Below are positions 8,551 through 17,902 of a stretch of 64,000 bases of DNA, piece by piece. The stretch spans positions 124,001-188,000 of the forward strand of contig CAXXWT010000001.1 of NCBI GenBank assembly GCA_963674685.2. Direction: 5' to 3'. A program made the translations under genes and the position numbers. The stretch is from G963674685 sp963674685 (lineage in GTDB: Bacteria; Lernaellota; Lernaellaia; JACKCT01). Numbering within the stretch: the stretch's first letter is position 1; the number at the start of each line of letters is the position of its first letter. The notes beneath the pieces are model-generated. The model was not told the origin of the DNA. It did not search any database and saw nothing but the letters and a program-made list of their open reading frames with translations.

Positions 8551-9945
8551 TTGAAACGCTATATTGTTTTGATTTTTGCCGTCGCCTTGCTTGCGGCGAT
8601 TCCCGTGGCGGCCGGCGCGCAGGAAGGCGATCAAAACGTCAATCTCGACGCCCTGACTTTAGAGCAAGCCGTTTCGCAGGCTTTGGAGAAAAGCGAGTCG
8701 GGAATGATCGCCGAAGAAGAGATCAAAAAAGCCCAGGGCGTCGTGACCGAATACCGGGGCGCCGCGTGGCCGCAACTGACGGGCATCGCCGGCTACACTT
8801 ACAACATCGAAGAGCCGGCGCAGCAGATGGACTTCAGTTTTCTCGATCCTTTGAGCATAGGAGCCGGCGGACCGCCCATCGGCGTGATCGATATTCCGCT
8901 GGTTTATCAGCACGAGTGGAATTTCACCCTCAACGCCCGGCAGAATCTCTTTACCTTCGGGCGCGTGGGCAACGCCATCCGCATGGCCAAGACCTATCGG
9001 AACATCAGCGAAGAAAACGCCGTGATGACCGATCAGGATACGGTGCTGGAAGCCGCCGAGGCCTATTACAGCGTTGTGCTGGCCAAGGAAATGGCGGACG
9101 TGGCCCTGAAAAATTTCAATCTGTCCCAGATGCATCTGGACGACGTGCAAGCCAAATACGACCGGGGTTTGAAATCCGAATTCGAATTGCTGCAGGCCCA
9201 AACCGACCTGGAACAAAACCGGCCTTATCTGATTCAAATGGATTCCCTGGTTATCATCTCCAAGCAAAACCTTCTGCGCGTGATGGGTTTGCCTCTCGAC
9301 AGGAAGGTGGATGTGGGCGAAGGATTCGTCGAAGATACGCCGAATATGAGCCTCGATGAATATATCAACACTGCCAAGGAAGACCGCCAGGAACTGAAAC
9401 TGCTTTCTTTGCAGGAGGATATGAACCACCAGGAAGGCAATATTCATCGTGCGGGAATGCTGCCGGTTCTTGCGGCGGAGATGAACTACACATATATGGG
9501 CCAGAGTATTACCGACGACGAGGATTTCTGGCCCCAGGAAGACGAAGACTGGAAGACCTTCTGGTCCGTGGGCGCCACGCTGACCTGGCCTTTTTTCGAC
9601 GGCTTTTCGAGTTACGGAAAAATGAAGCAGGCCATGGCGACGGAGCGCATCACCCGGCTTCGCCGCTCCCAGGCTGCCAAAGGGATCGAGCTTGAAGTCA
9701 CGCAATTGACCACGCAAATCGATACTCTCAAGCAGGAAGTCGCGGCCAGAAAAAAAACCGTGGCCCTGGCTGAAAAAGCATTTGAACTGGCCACGATTCG
9801 CTACGATTCGGGTCTGGGCACGCGCCTGGAAAAAGCCGACGCCAAGGCCCAGTGGACCCTGGCCAGAAGCGCCCTGATAAAAAGTCTGTATGATCTCAAC
9901 ATGGCCCGCGTGAAACGAAATCGCGCCCTGGGCAAGAAAATATAA
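8551..9945 (+). CDS. TolC-family outer membrane efflux protein
   Basis: The 464-residue outer-membrane channel of a tripartite pump. A Sec signal peptide (residues 1-23, ending AAGAQE) is followed by two outer membrane efflux protein repeats rich in long helices, for example TLEQAVSQALEKSESG near residue 35, LQAQTDLEQNRPYLIQ near 215, and RYDSGLGTRLEKADAKAQW near 420. The start codon is TTG at 8551, supported by AGGAGA at 8541 and by the signal peptide beginning there. It lies between tetR and the adaptor gene with short spacers, so all four proteins are probably co-expressed. Confidence 0.93.
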   Translation: MKRYIVLIFAVALLAAIPVAAGAQEGDQNVNLDALTLEQAVSQALEKSESGMIAEEEIKKAQGVVTEYRGAAWPQLTGIAGYTYNIEEPAQQMDFSFLDPLSIGAGGPPIGVIDIPLVYQHEWNFTLNARQNLFTFGRVGNAIRMAKTYRNISEENAVMTDQDTVLEAAEAYYSVVLAKEMADVALKNFNLSQMHLDDVQAKYDRGLKSEFELLQAQTDLEQNRPYLIQMDSLVIISKQNLLRVMGLPLDRKVDVGEGFVEDTPNMSLDEYINTAKEDRQELKLLSLQEDMNHQEGNIHRAGMLPVLAAEMNYTYMGQSITDDEDFWPQEDEDWKTFWSVGATLTWPFFDGFSSYGKMKQAMATERITRLRRSQAAKGIELEVTQLTTQIDTLKQEVAARKKTVALAEKAFELATIRYDSGLGTRLEKADAKAQWTLARSALIKSLYDLNMARVKRNRALGKKI

Positions 9946-9966
9946 CTTTTTGTGAACGGAGAAAAA

Positions 9967-11079
9967 ATGTCCGGCATAAGCAATAGATTCAAGTGGTTGA
10001 GCGCAATCGGAATATCGATCGTCGTTATCGGCATTATCGCTTACCGTTTCTTGACCATGGGCGGCGAGGAACCCCCTTTGTCCATCGCGCAGTTGCATCA
10101 AACCGAGGGCGTCCCGGTGGATACGGTGAAAGTGGAACTTCGGGATATTATGGCCGTCATGAAACTCACCGGCGCTCTGGAGGGAGTCGGCGAAGCGGAA
10201 CTCGTCACCAACGCGCCGATGCGGATCAAGAAGATTTACGTCGAGCCCGGCAAGATGGTCAAAAGAAACCAGGTTCTGGTCAGACTTGATCCCTTGAGCT
10301 CGACATCCATGTATACCGCGCATGAGACGGCAAGGATTCGATACGAGGACGCCAAGCGAAACATGGATCGTATGAAGCCTCTTTTCGAGGCCGGCGCCAT
10401 CAGCGAATCGGATTGGGACACGGTGAAATCCTCCGTGGAAATGGCCAAAGCGGGCCTGACGGATTTCAGCTATTCCCTGAAGTTGCGCAGCCCCATCAGC
10501 GGCATGGTGACGCGCGTGGAATTCAAACCAGGAGACCGCGTGGATCCCGGCAAATCCATCGTGACCGTTGCGACGACCGACGATCTGAAGCTTGTCGGCA
10601 AGGTGGGGCAGGGGAAGGTCAAAAAAATCTCCGTCGGAGACGAGGCCGTCATCAAAACCCTATTGGCCGATGGAACGGAAAAAATCCACGAGGGAAAAGT
10701 CGGCAACATCGGTTTGTCGGCGGATCCCGTAACGCGCCTGTTTCGCGTGGAAATCAGTTTTCTCAACGACGACGGACTTTTAAGAAGCGGCACGCTGCAC
10801 GAAGTTCAAATCACTCTTGAAAGCGCCGAACAGGTTCCGGCCGTACCCGCCGAAGCCGTGGAGTATCTGGAAGATAAAGCCCACATATTCCGCGTCGCCG
10901 GCGGCATGGCCAAATTCGTTCCGGTTGAAACCGGGATTATCACAAGGGACTGGGTGCAGATCACAGGCGGCCTGGCCGCGGGAGACGAGGTCGTCGTGAA
11001 CGGCGGCAATATGCTCAACCGCGCCAAAGAGGTCAAAGTGAAAATTCATAACCGACCCGAAACCGTCGTCGGACAATAA
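9967..11079 (+). CDS. RND efflux periplasmic adaptor (membrane fusion protein)
   Basis: A 370-residue adaptor joining the inner-membrane RND pump to the outer-membrane channel. One N-terminal membrane helix (residues about 10-28) is followed by a split barrel-sandwich/lipoyl hybrid domain (EPGKMVKRNQVLVRLDP and LRSPISGMVTRVEFKPGDRV), a short helical hairpin, a beta-barrel domain and a membrane-proximal C-terminus (AAGDEVVVNGG). A GTG at 9952 is in frame, but the ATG at 9967 has a well-placed CGGAG and starts the basic-hydrophobic N-terminus directly. The gene lies 21 bp after the TolC-like gene and 12 bp before the permease. Confidence 0.93.
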   Translation: MSGISNRFKWLSAIGISIVVIGIIAYRFLTMGGEEPPLSIAQLHQTEGVPVDTVKVELRDIMAVMKLTGALEGVGEAELVTNAPMRIKKIYVEPGKMVKRNQVLVRLDPLSSTSMYTAHETARIRYEDAKRNMDRMKPLFEAGAISESDWDTVKSSVEMAKAGLTDFSYSLKLRSPISGMVTRVEFKPGDRVDPGKSIVTVATTDDLKLVGKVGQGKVKKISVGDEAVIKTLLADGTEKIHEGKVGNIGLSADPVTRLFRVEISFLNDDGLLRSGTLHEVQITLESAEQVPAVPAEAVEYLEDKAHIFRVAGGMAKFVPVETGIITRDWVQITGGLAAGDEVVVNGGNMLNRAKEVKVKIHNRPETVVGQ

Positions 11080-11091
11080 GGAGTACGCCCT

Positions 11092-14000
11092 ATGTTTTTG
11101 GCGAAACTGGCTGTACGACGACCTGTATTGACGAGCGTGATCATTGTGGTCTTCCTCGTTTTGGGCGTACAGTCCTATCAAAGGCTGGCCCTGGAAATGA
11201 CCCCCGACGTCGATTTTCCCATGATATCCGTGCGGACGATTTACCCCGGCGCCGGTCCCGAGGAAGTTGAAAGCCAGATTACAAAGCGTCTGGAAGATCA
11301 GATCGCGACCCTGTCGGATCTAAAGAGCCTGAACTCCACGTCCATGGATTCTTTGTCCTACATCATGGCCGAGTTCGAAGTCGGCGTCGACAGCGACTTG
11401 AAGGCCATCGAAATGAAGGACAAGATCGACGCCATCTTGTTCGAACTTCCCAAAGATGCTGAAAAACCCAGCGTTGAAAAGTTCAACATCAACGCGGAGC
11501 CGATTATCCAACTGAACGTCGTGGGCAACCGCCCTGCCACGGAGTTGTATTTCATCGCCGACACTTTAATCAAGGATCGTCTGGCTCAGGTGCCCGGCGT
11601 GGGAAACGTGGATATGACCGGCGGGCGTGAGCGGGAGATTCAGATTCTCGTCGACAAGGGCCTGGCGCAGTCCTACAGCCTGTCGCTCGGTATGATCGCC
11701 TCGATGATTGGCGCGGAAAACCTGAACGTCCCCGGCGGCCGCATCATCAAAGACACGCAGGAATACGCCATCCGCATGGTCGGTCAGTTCGAGAACGTTC
11801 ATGAAATCGAGGATGTGAAAATTCCGCTATCTTCGGGCGAGGTTATTCGCATCAGCGATGTGGCAAAAGTGCTGGATACGTACGCGGATCCGAGATCGGA
11901 CGCCTTTTTCGCCACTCAAGGCGTTCGTGAAGACGGCTCGAAAGGCGAGGTAAAGCCGATTCGATCCGCCATCAACATGGGAATCATCAAAAAGACCGGC
12001 GCCAACACCGTTGCAACGGCGCAGGGCGTGATGGACCTTGCGGAAAAGCTGAAGATGGAACTGCCGCCGGATATCGAGATCAGCGTCGCGAGCGACACTT
12101 CATTTTATATCAAGGATATGTCTTCCGGCACGATCATGAACATCATTATCGGCATCATCCTGACTTCGATTCTGATGTTCATCTTTCTCCATAGCTCCCG
12201 GTCGACATTGATCGTGGGAGTTTCCATGCCCGCGGCATTGATCGCCACGTTCATTTTGATCGATTTCGCGGGTTTTTCCATCAACATTATCACCCTGATG
12301 GCTCTGGGCGTGGCCGTCGGAACCCTTGTGACAAATACCATCGTTGTTTTGGAAAGCATCACCTTCAATCTGGAAAAAGGGAAAACCCCCGCCGATGCCG
12401 CTATTGACGGCACCTCAGAAGTGACCATCGCCGTTTTCGCCAGCACTCTGACCAATATCGTCGTGTTTACGCCTATCGCTTTTATGGGCGGAATCGTCGG
12501 ACAGTTCATGCGTCAGTTCGGACTGACGGTCGTGTTCGCCACGCTCTTTTCCCTGTGGATGAGCTTCACCCTGGTTCCCATGATGGCCTCCAGGCTCATG
12601 CGCCCGCGTACGAAAGACGTCAGCCGGAAGATCGGGCCATTCGGACGAAACTTTGAAAGACTCTTCGGCGTTCTGAAGGAAGACTATAAGACGGTGTTAA
12701 ACTGGGGCTTGAATCATCGGAAGGTTGTCGTTTTGGCGTCGATAATCGTCTTTGTCGCCGGAATCTCTATGTTCGGATTCGTCGGCATGGAGTTCGCTCC
12801 CGCCGGCGATGAAGGACTGGCCACGGTGCAGGTGAAAATGCCCGTGGGGTCGAGTCTGAAACAGACGTCTGATGTCATGCGGGAAATTGACGGAATCATT
12901 CGCCGTCTGACGCCGGAATTACGGAACGTTTCCATCGCCGTCGGCGGAGAAACCAAAGGCGTGGAAGAAGCGACGCTCATTCTGGACATCGGCCAGATGG
13001 ACGAGCGCGAACGCGGCGTCAAGGAAATCGTCAACGAGATTCGCCCGGCCATGGCGGGAATCCCGGCGGCGGAGATATCCGTGATTCTGGGCATCGCCCG
13101 CGGGACGATGAGCGCCGACATGGAAATCAACGTCGTCGGCAGGGATTTGCGCGAAGTCAAAAAGGTCGCCAACGAACTGGTCGATCATATGCAGGGCATT
13201 GAGGGTCTGGCCGACGTGAACATGGACTACCGAGAAGGAATGCCCGAGTTCGCATTCAAACCCGACCGGGACCAGATCAGCCGGTACGGTATGACCAGTG
13301 CGCAGGTCGCCATGGAGATCCGCAACGCCTATGAGGGCAACGTGTCCAGCCGGTATCGGGAACTGGGTGAAGAATACGATATTCGCGTTCTTTTAACGGA
13401 GGATCAGCGCCATGATCCCGATTCCCTGGCCGCATTGTATATGCAAACGCCATTTGGTCCGGCGCCTTTCGGCCAGTTGGGCCAATTCATCAATTCCACG
13501 GCGGAATCAAAAATTAAGCGCCTGGATCGCATGCAGAACATCAATGTCTACGCGAACATCACGAAGGGCGTTTTGAGCGAAAAGCAAAACGAGATTCAGA
13601 AGAAGATCGATCAAATGAGTCTGGGATCGGTCAAAGTCAAATTCGGCGGATACGGCAAGTTGATGGCGGAAATGGCGACGGAAATCTTAAGCGCGCTTAT
13701 TCTCGCCATTATTCTGACCTATCTGGTTCTGGCGGGCATCCAGGAGTCCATCATTCATCCGGTTACGGTTATGATTACGCTCCCCCTGGGCGCAGTGGGC
13801 GCCGCGTTTTCGCTTTTCATTACCGGCACATCCCTGAGCATCACCAGTATGATGGCTCTGGTTATGCTGGTCGGCATCGTCGTCAACAACGCGATCTTGA
13901 TTTTCGATTACGCCACGCAGCTTCGCGATGAGGGAATGCCCGTTGTCGAAGCCGTCGCCGAAGCATCGGTCACGCGTCTGCGGCCGATTTTGATGATGAA

Positions 14001-14205
14001 CCTGGCCATCGCCATATCCATGATACCGCAAACCATTCCCGGTCCCGGAGCGGAATTCAGGCAGGCCATGGCCATCGTGACCATGGGCGGCGTCATCATC
14101 TCCATGGTTTTCACGCTTCTTCTTCTCCCGGTTCTCTACATCATCTTCGACAAGATGACCCTGCGGGGCCGCAAAGAAGGCCGGGAGGCGAAGGCGAGTT
14201 CGTGA
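11092..14205 (+). CDS. RND-family efflux transporter permease (AcrB/MdtB/CzcA superfamily)
   Basis: The 1037-residue inner-membrane proton/drug antiporter. The start shows FLAKLAVRRPVLTSVIIVVF, typical of the first RND helix, and there are 12 predicted membrane helices in a 1+5+1+5 pattern separated by two large periplasmic domains. The conserved helix 4 region has LMALGVAVGTLVTNTIVVLE near residue 400; the usual paired Asp residues of AcrB helix 4 (GLLVDDAIVV) are replaced by GTLVTNTIVV, so proton coupling may use other residues. The helix 10-11 region has MLVGIVVNNAILIFD. AAGGAG precedes the ATG. Substrate is unknown. The family is certain and the coupling chemistry is not. Confidence 0.93.
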   Translation: MFLAKLAVRRPVLTSVIIVVFLVLGVQSYQRLALEMTPDVDFPMISVRTIYPGAGPEEVESQITKRLEDQIATLSDLKSLNSTSMDSLSYIMAEFEVGVDSDLKAIEMKDKIDAILFELPKDAEKPSVEKFNINAEPIIQLNVVGNRPATELYFIADTLIKDRLAQVPGVGNVDMTGGREREIQILVDKGLAQSYSLSLGMIASMIGAENLNVPGGRIIKDTQEYAIRMVGQFENVHEIEDVKIPLSSGEVIRISDVAKVLDTYADPRSDAFFATQGVREDGSKGEVKPIRSAINMGIIKKTGANTVATAQGVMDLAEKLKMELPPDIEISVASDTSFYIKDMSSGTIMNIIIGIILTSILMFIFLHSSRSTLIVGVSMPAALIATFILIDFAGFSINIITLMALGVAVGTLVTNTIVVLESITFNLEKGKTPADAAIDGTSEVTIAVFASTLTNIVVFTPIAFMGGIVGQFMRQFGLTVVFATLFSLWMSFTLVPMMASRLMRPRTKDVSRKIGPFGRNFERLFGVLKEDYKTVLNWGLNHRKVVVLASIIVFVAGISMFGFVGMEFAPAGDEGLATVQVKMPVGSSLKQTSDVMREIDGIIRRLTPELRNVSIAVGGETKGVEEATLILDIGQMDERERGVKEIVNEIRPAMAGIPAAEISVILGIARGTMSADMEINVVGRDLREVKKVANELVDHMQGIEGLADVNMDYREGMPEFAFKPDRDQISRYGMTSAQVAMEIRNAYEGNVSSRYRELGEEYDIRVLLTEDQRHDPDSLAALYMQTPFGPAPFGQLGQFINSTAESKIKRLDRMQNINVYANITKGVLSEKQNEIQKKIDQMSLGSVKVKFGGYGKLMAEMATEILSALILAIILTYLVLAGIQESIIHPVTVMITLPLGAVGAAFSLFITGTSLSITSMMALVMLVGIVVNNAILIFDYATQLRDEGMPVVEAVAEASVTRLRPILMMNLAIAISMIPQTIPGPGAEFRQAMAIVTMGGVIISMVFTLLLLPVLYIIFDKMTLRGRKEGREAKASS

Positions 14206-14280
14206 TGAGTGCTCAGTGAAGCAGCTGCTTGCAAAATCATCTGTGAGGTCGTTTTGAATTTTGCAGCATCCAATCAGATG

Positions 14281-14482
14281 GCGAAGCAATCACAGCCTTT
14301 GGAAGGCTGTGCTACTAATCGTAGAAATCTTTGCGTGGCGTCACGATTTATTTTCTCACGCCATATCCGTCGCGAAGCCAAAGCGGGCTTTTCCATAATG
14401 TTTATGGTCCCTTTCCCACGGCTCTGACGAGCCGAGCTATTCACTGTCGCCCTGCGGGCTCGCACAGGCGGGGGCGCCTGTG
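14281..14482 (+). other. Non-coding stretch with isolated hairpins ending in TGTGCYAC
   Basis: This sequence after the RND gene contains no convincing gene. It holds several short palindromes, including CAGCCTTTGGAAGGCTG followed by TGCTAC at about 14294, and CACAGGCG/CGCCTGTG around a GGGG loop at 14463-14482 followed by CCACAC. These resemble the hairpin-plus-TGTGCCACAC module that is tandemly repeated immediately downstream, suggesting the array grew from scattered copies of the same kind of element. The first of them might also work as a weak transcription stop, but it lacks a T-run. Confidence 0.55.
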
Positions 14483-15053
14483 CCACACACGTCTGCTGGG
14501 CCGAAGCCATGCACCTTTCGCCCGGGCACGTCATGTGTGGCACACCCGCCCTCGGGTGTGAAGGAATGCCTGGCAAGCACATTTGGTTGCGGCCGTTAGG
14601 CCGCGCTGTGCCACACACGTTTACAGGACCGAAGCCATGCACCTTTCGCCCGGGCACATCATGTGTGGCACACCCGCCCTCGGGTGTGAAGGAATGTCTT
14701 ACAATCCCTTTTGGTTGCGGCCGTTAGGCCGCGCTGTGCCACACACGTTTACAGGGCCGAAGTCATGCACCTTTCGCCCGGGCACGTCATGTGTGGCACA
14801 CCCGCCCTCGGGTGTGAAGGAATGCCTGGCAAGCACATTTGGTTGCGGTCGCCAGACCGCGCTGTGCCACACACGTCTGCTGGGCCGAAGCCATGCACCT
14901 TTCGCCCGGGCACGTCATGTGTGGCACACCCGCCCTCGGGTGTGAAGGAATGTCTTACAATCCCTTTTGGTTGCGGCCGTTAGGCCGCGCTGTGCCACAC
15001 ACGTTTACAGGACCGAAGCCATGCACCTTTCGCCCGGGCACGTCATGTGTGGC
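14478..15053 (+). repeat. Tandem array of a 128-bp unit with two hairpins per unit
   Basis: The landmark ATGCACCTTTCGCCCGGGCA recurs at 14509, 14637, 14765, 14893 and 15021, exactly 128 bp apart, giving about 4.5 units. Each full unit has a hairpin CACACCCG/CGGGTGTG (14541-14560 and +128 steps) and a second one at the unit junction, GCGGCC/GGCCGC (14589-14604, 14717-14732, 14973-14988) or GCGGTC/GACCGC (14845-14860), the latter always followed by GCTGTGCCACACACGT. Because 128 is not a multiple of three, the frames shift in every unit and the array is not coding. Units alternate between GCCTGGCAAGCAC and GTCTTACAATCCC variants. Confidence 0.93.
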
Positions 15054-15185
15054 GCAGGCGCTACTACTCTGCGAAGCGGCGCTTCGCTGCGAAGCACGAG
15101 CCTCGCCTGTGTTGTTGCCAATAAGATAAAGATAGCTATATCAGTAATTTTTATATGGCTAGATGACGGAACCATTGAAACCTGT

Positions 15186-15920
15186 CTATTCGGCGGGATT
15201 GTTATCGGAAAAAAGGACGTTTTCCAACTGATTCTTTCTTTTGGAAAACGTTATTTCCTGATCCATTTTCAATAACTTTTCACGGAATTGATTAAAAATC
15301 ATTGTTAACTTGGGATTGATTTCCAAAGTAAATTGATTCCATTCGGGAATGATTTGCATGTGAATCGTAATTTTCCCCGGTGAGCGAGCGGCCTGAACCA
15401 ACGAAAACAGCAACAGAACAAATTTCGGATCGCCTTGAAATGCCTCGTTAAAAGCCTCGATAAGACCGTCTGCATTGACGTTGTCCGGCTCCACATCACG
15501 CAGACCTATTTTCGAAGTGAATAAAACCGTCAATTTGTCAATGATGACTTCGCCGAGCGCTGTTTTATATATCAGTTCCGCCCGCCGGTCGTTTACGCTT
15601 TTCAAAACCCCCGTTTTTTCATCGATAAGGATTTTCAACGCTTGAAAGTCGCTCGTTTGTTGAAAAACATTTTCCAAAACCAGTATGTTTTCGATCCATT
15701 GAAATGTCAGCGCGTCGAAGTTGCCGGGAAAGGCATCGTCGAAATACTTTTTAAGATGCGGGATTATGGCGTCGATAAATTCTCGGTCGCGCCGACGCAG
15801 TTTCGGAATGCGTCTGTGTGATTCCAAATAGCGTTTCAGCAGTTCCGAAACGAGCTTGGCAAAGAAAACTATCGCGTAGATGAAAAAGATCATGCCGGCG
15901 ATTATGAACAAGTAGATCAT
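15186..15920 (-). CDS. Membrane-anchored protein of unknown function
   Basis: A 244-residue protein with one strongly hydrophobic N-terminal helix (residues 2-25, IYLFIIAGMIFFIYAIVFF) followed by a basic segment and a soluble, mainly helical and charged domain. I do not recognise the family. The frame extends upstream to an ATG at 16007, four bases after trmO stops, but those extra 29 residues are Arg/Pro/Gln-rich and look non-coding, so I prefer the ATG at 15920 even though its ribosome site is weak. The domain contains EVIIDKLTVLFTSKIGL and an amphipathic C-terminus. It probably sits in the inner membrane. It follows trmO on the same strand. Confidence 0.65.
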   Translation of the reverse strand: MIYLFIIAGMIFFIYAIVFFAKLVSELLKRYLESHRRIPKLRRRDREFIDAIIPHLKKYFDDAFPGNFDALTFQWIENILVLENVFQQTSDFQALKILIDEKTGVLKSVNDRRAELIYKTALGEVIIDKLTVLFTSKIGLRDVEPDNVNADGLIEAFNEAFQGDPKFVLLLFSLVQAARSPGKITIHMQIIPEWNQFTLEINPKLTMIFNQFREKLLKMDQEITFSKRKNQLENVLFSDNNPAE

Positions 15921-16007
15921 GATTTTTCGCCGAAAGGGATGGAACTGACGCTGAAAGAGCCGATTCCCGCGGCCACGAGGCGGCCGCTTGCCGAAGTGTT
16001 GATCCAT

Positions 16008-16508
16008 TCATTTTCCATGGAATCTCCCGTCGGCTTCGGGCGGCTTTCTTTTGCCGTCTTTCAGGTGTTTTTCCAGCCAACCGAAGGACGGTTTATCCCC
16101 TTCGTCGAAAAGCGGCACGTATGGCTTGATGTCCAGAAGCGGCGTCTGGTCCAGCATGTCCACGCCGGCGATTCTCATGCCCGAGCCGGTCACTTCCAGA
16201 ACCCGCGCGACGGTCAGGCCGATGTTGTTCGGGCGCCTCGGCGCGCGCGTGGCGAACAGGCCGCGCAGCTCGTTGTCGAGATAAGGCTTGACGCGAAGTT
16301 TGTATCCCTTGGTGCGGTTGAAGAAATAGAGAAGGATCGCGTGGCTGAAACCTTCCAGGTCGGCCAGGCCCTCGCGATACGGCTCGTACACTTCCACGCG
16401 CCCTTCGACGTTCATGGCGTAAGCGCCCTGGATCGGCGCTCCGGTCGGTTCCTTGTGCGGCGAATGGATAACGCCGATGGGGTGAAAAACGATGGAATTA
16501 TCAGACAT
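16008..16508 (-). CDS. trmO: tRNA (N6-threonylcarbamoyladenosine(37)-N6)-methyltransferase TrmO family
   Basis: A 166-residue member of the TrmO (formerly TsaA/YaeB/VirR) family, single-barrel SAM-dependent enzymes that methylate t6A37 in certain tRNAs. Seen motifs are FHPIGVIHSPHKEPTGAPIQ at residues 6-25, EGFSHAILLYFFNRT near 50-65, FATRAPRRPNNIGLTVARVL near 90-108, and GVDMLDQTPLLDIKPYVP near 118-135. The length matches the short archaeal-type form that lacks the C-terminal extension of E. coli TrmO. It is co-oriented with the genes on both sides. Confidence 0.9.
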   Translation of the reverse strand: MSDNSIVFHPIGVIHSPHKEPTGAPIQGAYAMNVEGRVEVYEPYREGLADLEGFSHAILLYFFNRTKGYKLRVKPYLDNELRGLFATRAPRRPNNIGLTVARVLEVTGSGMRIAGVDMLDQTPLLDIKPYVPLFDEGDKPSFGWLEKHLKDGKRKPPEADGRFHGK

Positions 16509-16543
16509 GAATTATATACCTTATTTCCGTGGACAGACCGCGT

Positions 16544-17902
16544 TTATGAATCCGGTGAGCCCGTTTTCGCCAGCTTCAGCGCCAAAGCGATGGAGTGATC
16601 CATGTTGTTATACCAGAAAAGGCCGGTGCGACCGGAGAGCGTCAGATTCTCGAATCGCGAAAGACTTTTTTTCAGCTTCGACAGATCCTCGCGATAGCCC
16701 GCCGAATAGATCGGATAACAATCCGGCACGCGTTCGATACGGCATTCCAGAACGTCCGAGGCGTTTTCGAGAAGGCCCGCGTCGACGAGGCTCTTGATGA
16801 TGTTATCTCGGCCCGCTTCCGGATTGTTCCATGTCTCGTGGCCTTTCGGCGCCGAAACCTCCACGCACAAGCCGCCGTTTTGACCTTGGGACATTTGCGG
16901 GTCGAAGGCGTCGGGCCGGGAAACCCGCGTGAAGGGGATGTGCTTTTCGCCGAAGTAGCACCACTGGAAATCGGGTCCCGAGCGCTTTTTTGCGATGATG
17001 TTGTAAAAAACCACGTCAAGATAACGCAGCGCGGTCGCGGGAGCCTTGCCTTCTCCGCTTAGGTCGGAAAGCAGCGTGATCGGCGCCGTCCAGTAAATGC
17101 GCCCGGCTTCAAAGCGCTTGCCGCCGGCGTGCACGGCCTTAATGGAATCTCCTTCGATGTCCAGCTTCGTGACGGCCGCGCCGCAAAGCACCCGGCCGCC
17201 GCCGGCTTCGATGCCTTCCTGAAGTTTTTTGGAAAAAACTCCGATTCCGCCTTTGGGATACGTGAACTGCGTCTCCACGCGTCCCGAGCCGACGATAATC
17301 GAGCGGACCAGTTCCCAGAGCGTGTTGATTTGCAGCCGTTCGTCAATGATGGCCCGGTCGATTCCGGTTTTGGCCCAGTCCGGGTCCGTATCTTCCGGCG
17401 CGATCCCTAAAAATTTTGTTGAATAGTCGCGGAAAAAAGCCTCGTAAAGCGTATTTCCATACATGTTCCGAACGTAGTCGGCAAAACTCGCCTGGGGTTT
17501 CTTGCGGTAGAGCCGAAACAGAAGATCGAAGGCGACGCCGAATGCGATGCGCATGGGAAAACGCAATAACTGCACGCTCGGGTGAATGGGCCACCGGTAA
17601 TATCGGCCCCTGAAATTGACCAGGCTCAAGCGGGGGATGGTCAGGGCTTCGTCGCCCAGCGTGTCGGCAATAAATTTTTGTACGTGCGTGTCCGCCGTGT
17701 GAAAACGGTGTGGTCCGATATCGAAACGGCCCGCGCCGTAGTCGAAGGTCCTGGCCAGACCGCCGACATGGTCGTCTCTTTCCAGCACGCATGCCGATTG
17801 CCCGCTTCCGGCCAGCCTGCGCGCCAGCGTCAGTCCGCACACGCCGGCGCCCACGACAAGGGCGTCGAATCGTTTTGCGGATTGCGTTTGCGCGTCGTTC
17901 AT
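16544..17902 (-). CDS. FAD-dependent amine oxidase/UDP-galactopyranose mutase-like oxidoreductase
   Basis: A 452-residue flavoprotein with an N-terminal dinucleotide-binding fold (VVGAGVCGLTLARRLAGSGQ, residues 16-35), then the glycine-rich GGLARTFDYGAGRFDIGPHR near 48-67 that is typical of protoporphyrinogen oxidase-like amine oxidases and UDP-galactopyranose mutase relatives. The tail carries GRTGLFWYNNMDHSI, the usual C-terminal flavin contact region. Such proteins often sit in polysaccharide clusters, and here the neighbours upstream are a sugar nucleotidyltransferase and a glycosyltransferase-like membrane protein, so a role in surface sugar metabolism is reasonable but unproven. Confidence 0.85.
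   Translation of the reverse strand: MNDAQTQSAKRFDALVVGAGVCGLTLARRLAGSGQSACVLERDDHVGGLARTFDYGAGRFDIGPHRFHTADTHVQKFIADTLGDEALTIPRLSLVNFRGRYYRWPIHPSVQLLRFPMRIAFGVAFDLLFRLYRKKPQASFADYVRNMYGNTLYEAFFRDYSTKFLGIAPEDTDPDWAKTGIDRAIIDERLQINTLWELVRSIIVGSGRVETQFTYPKGGIGVFSKKLQEGIEAGGGRVLCGAAVTKLDIEGDSIKAVHAGGKRFEAGRIYWTAPITLLSDLSGEGKAPATALRYLDVVFYNIIAKKRSGPDFQWCYFGEKHIPFTRVSRPDAFDPQMSQGQNGGLCVEVSAPKGHETWNNPEAGRDNIIKSLVDAGLLENASDVLECRIERVPDCYPIYSAGYREDLSKLKKSLSRFENLTLSGRTGLFWYNNMDHSIALALKLAKTGSPDS

Noticed and set aside
8659..10323. Long 554-codon minus-strand frame over the TolC-like and adaptor genes
   Set aside because: It is His/Gln/Arg-rich, antisense to two confidently identified genes, and a typical shadow in GC-rich DNA.
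14478..15053. Possible CRISPR array
   Set aside because: The unit is 128 bp and nearly identical throughout; there are no short repeats with unique spacers and no cas genes.
14509..15129. Overlapping short frames that look like a repeated Cys/His-rich protein family
   Set aside because: The repeat unit is 128 bp, so all frames rotate through the array. These frames are translations of a non-coding repeat, with no ribosome sites.
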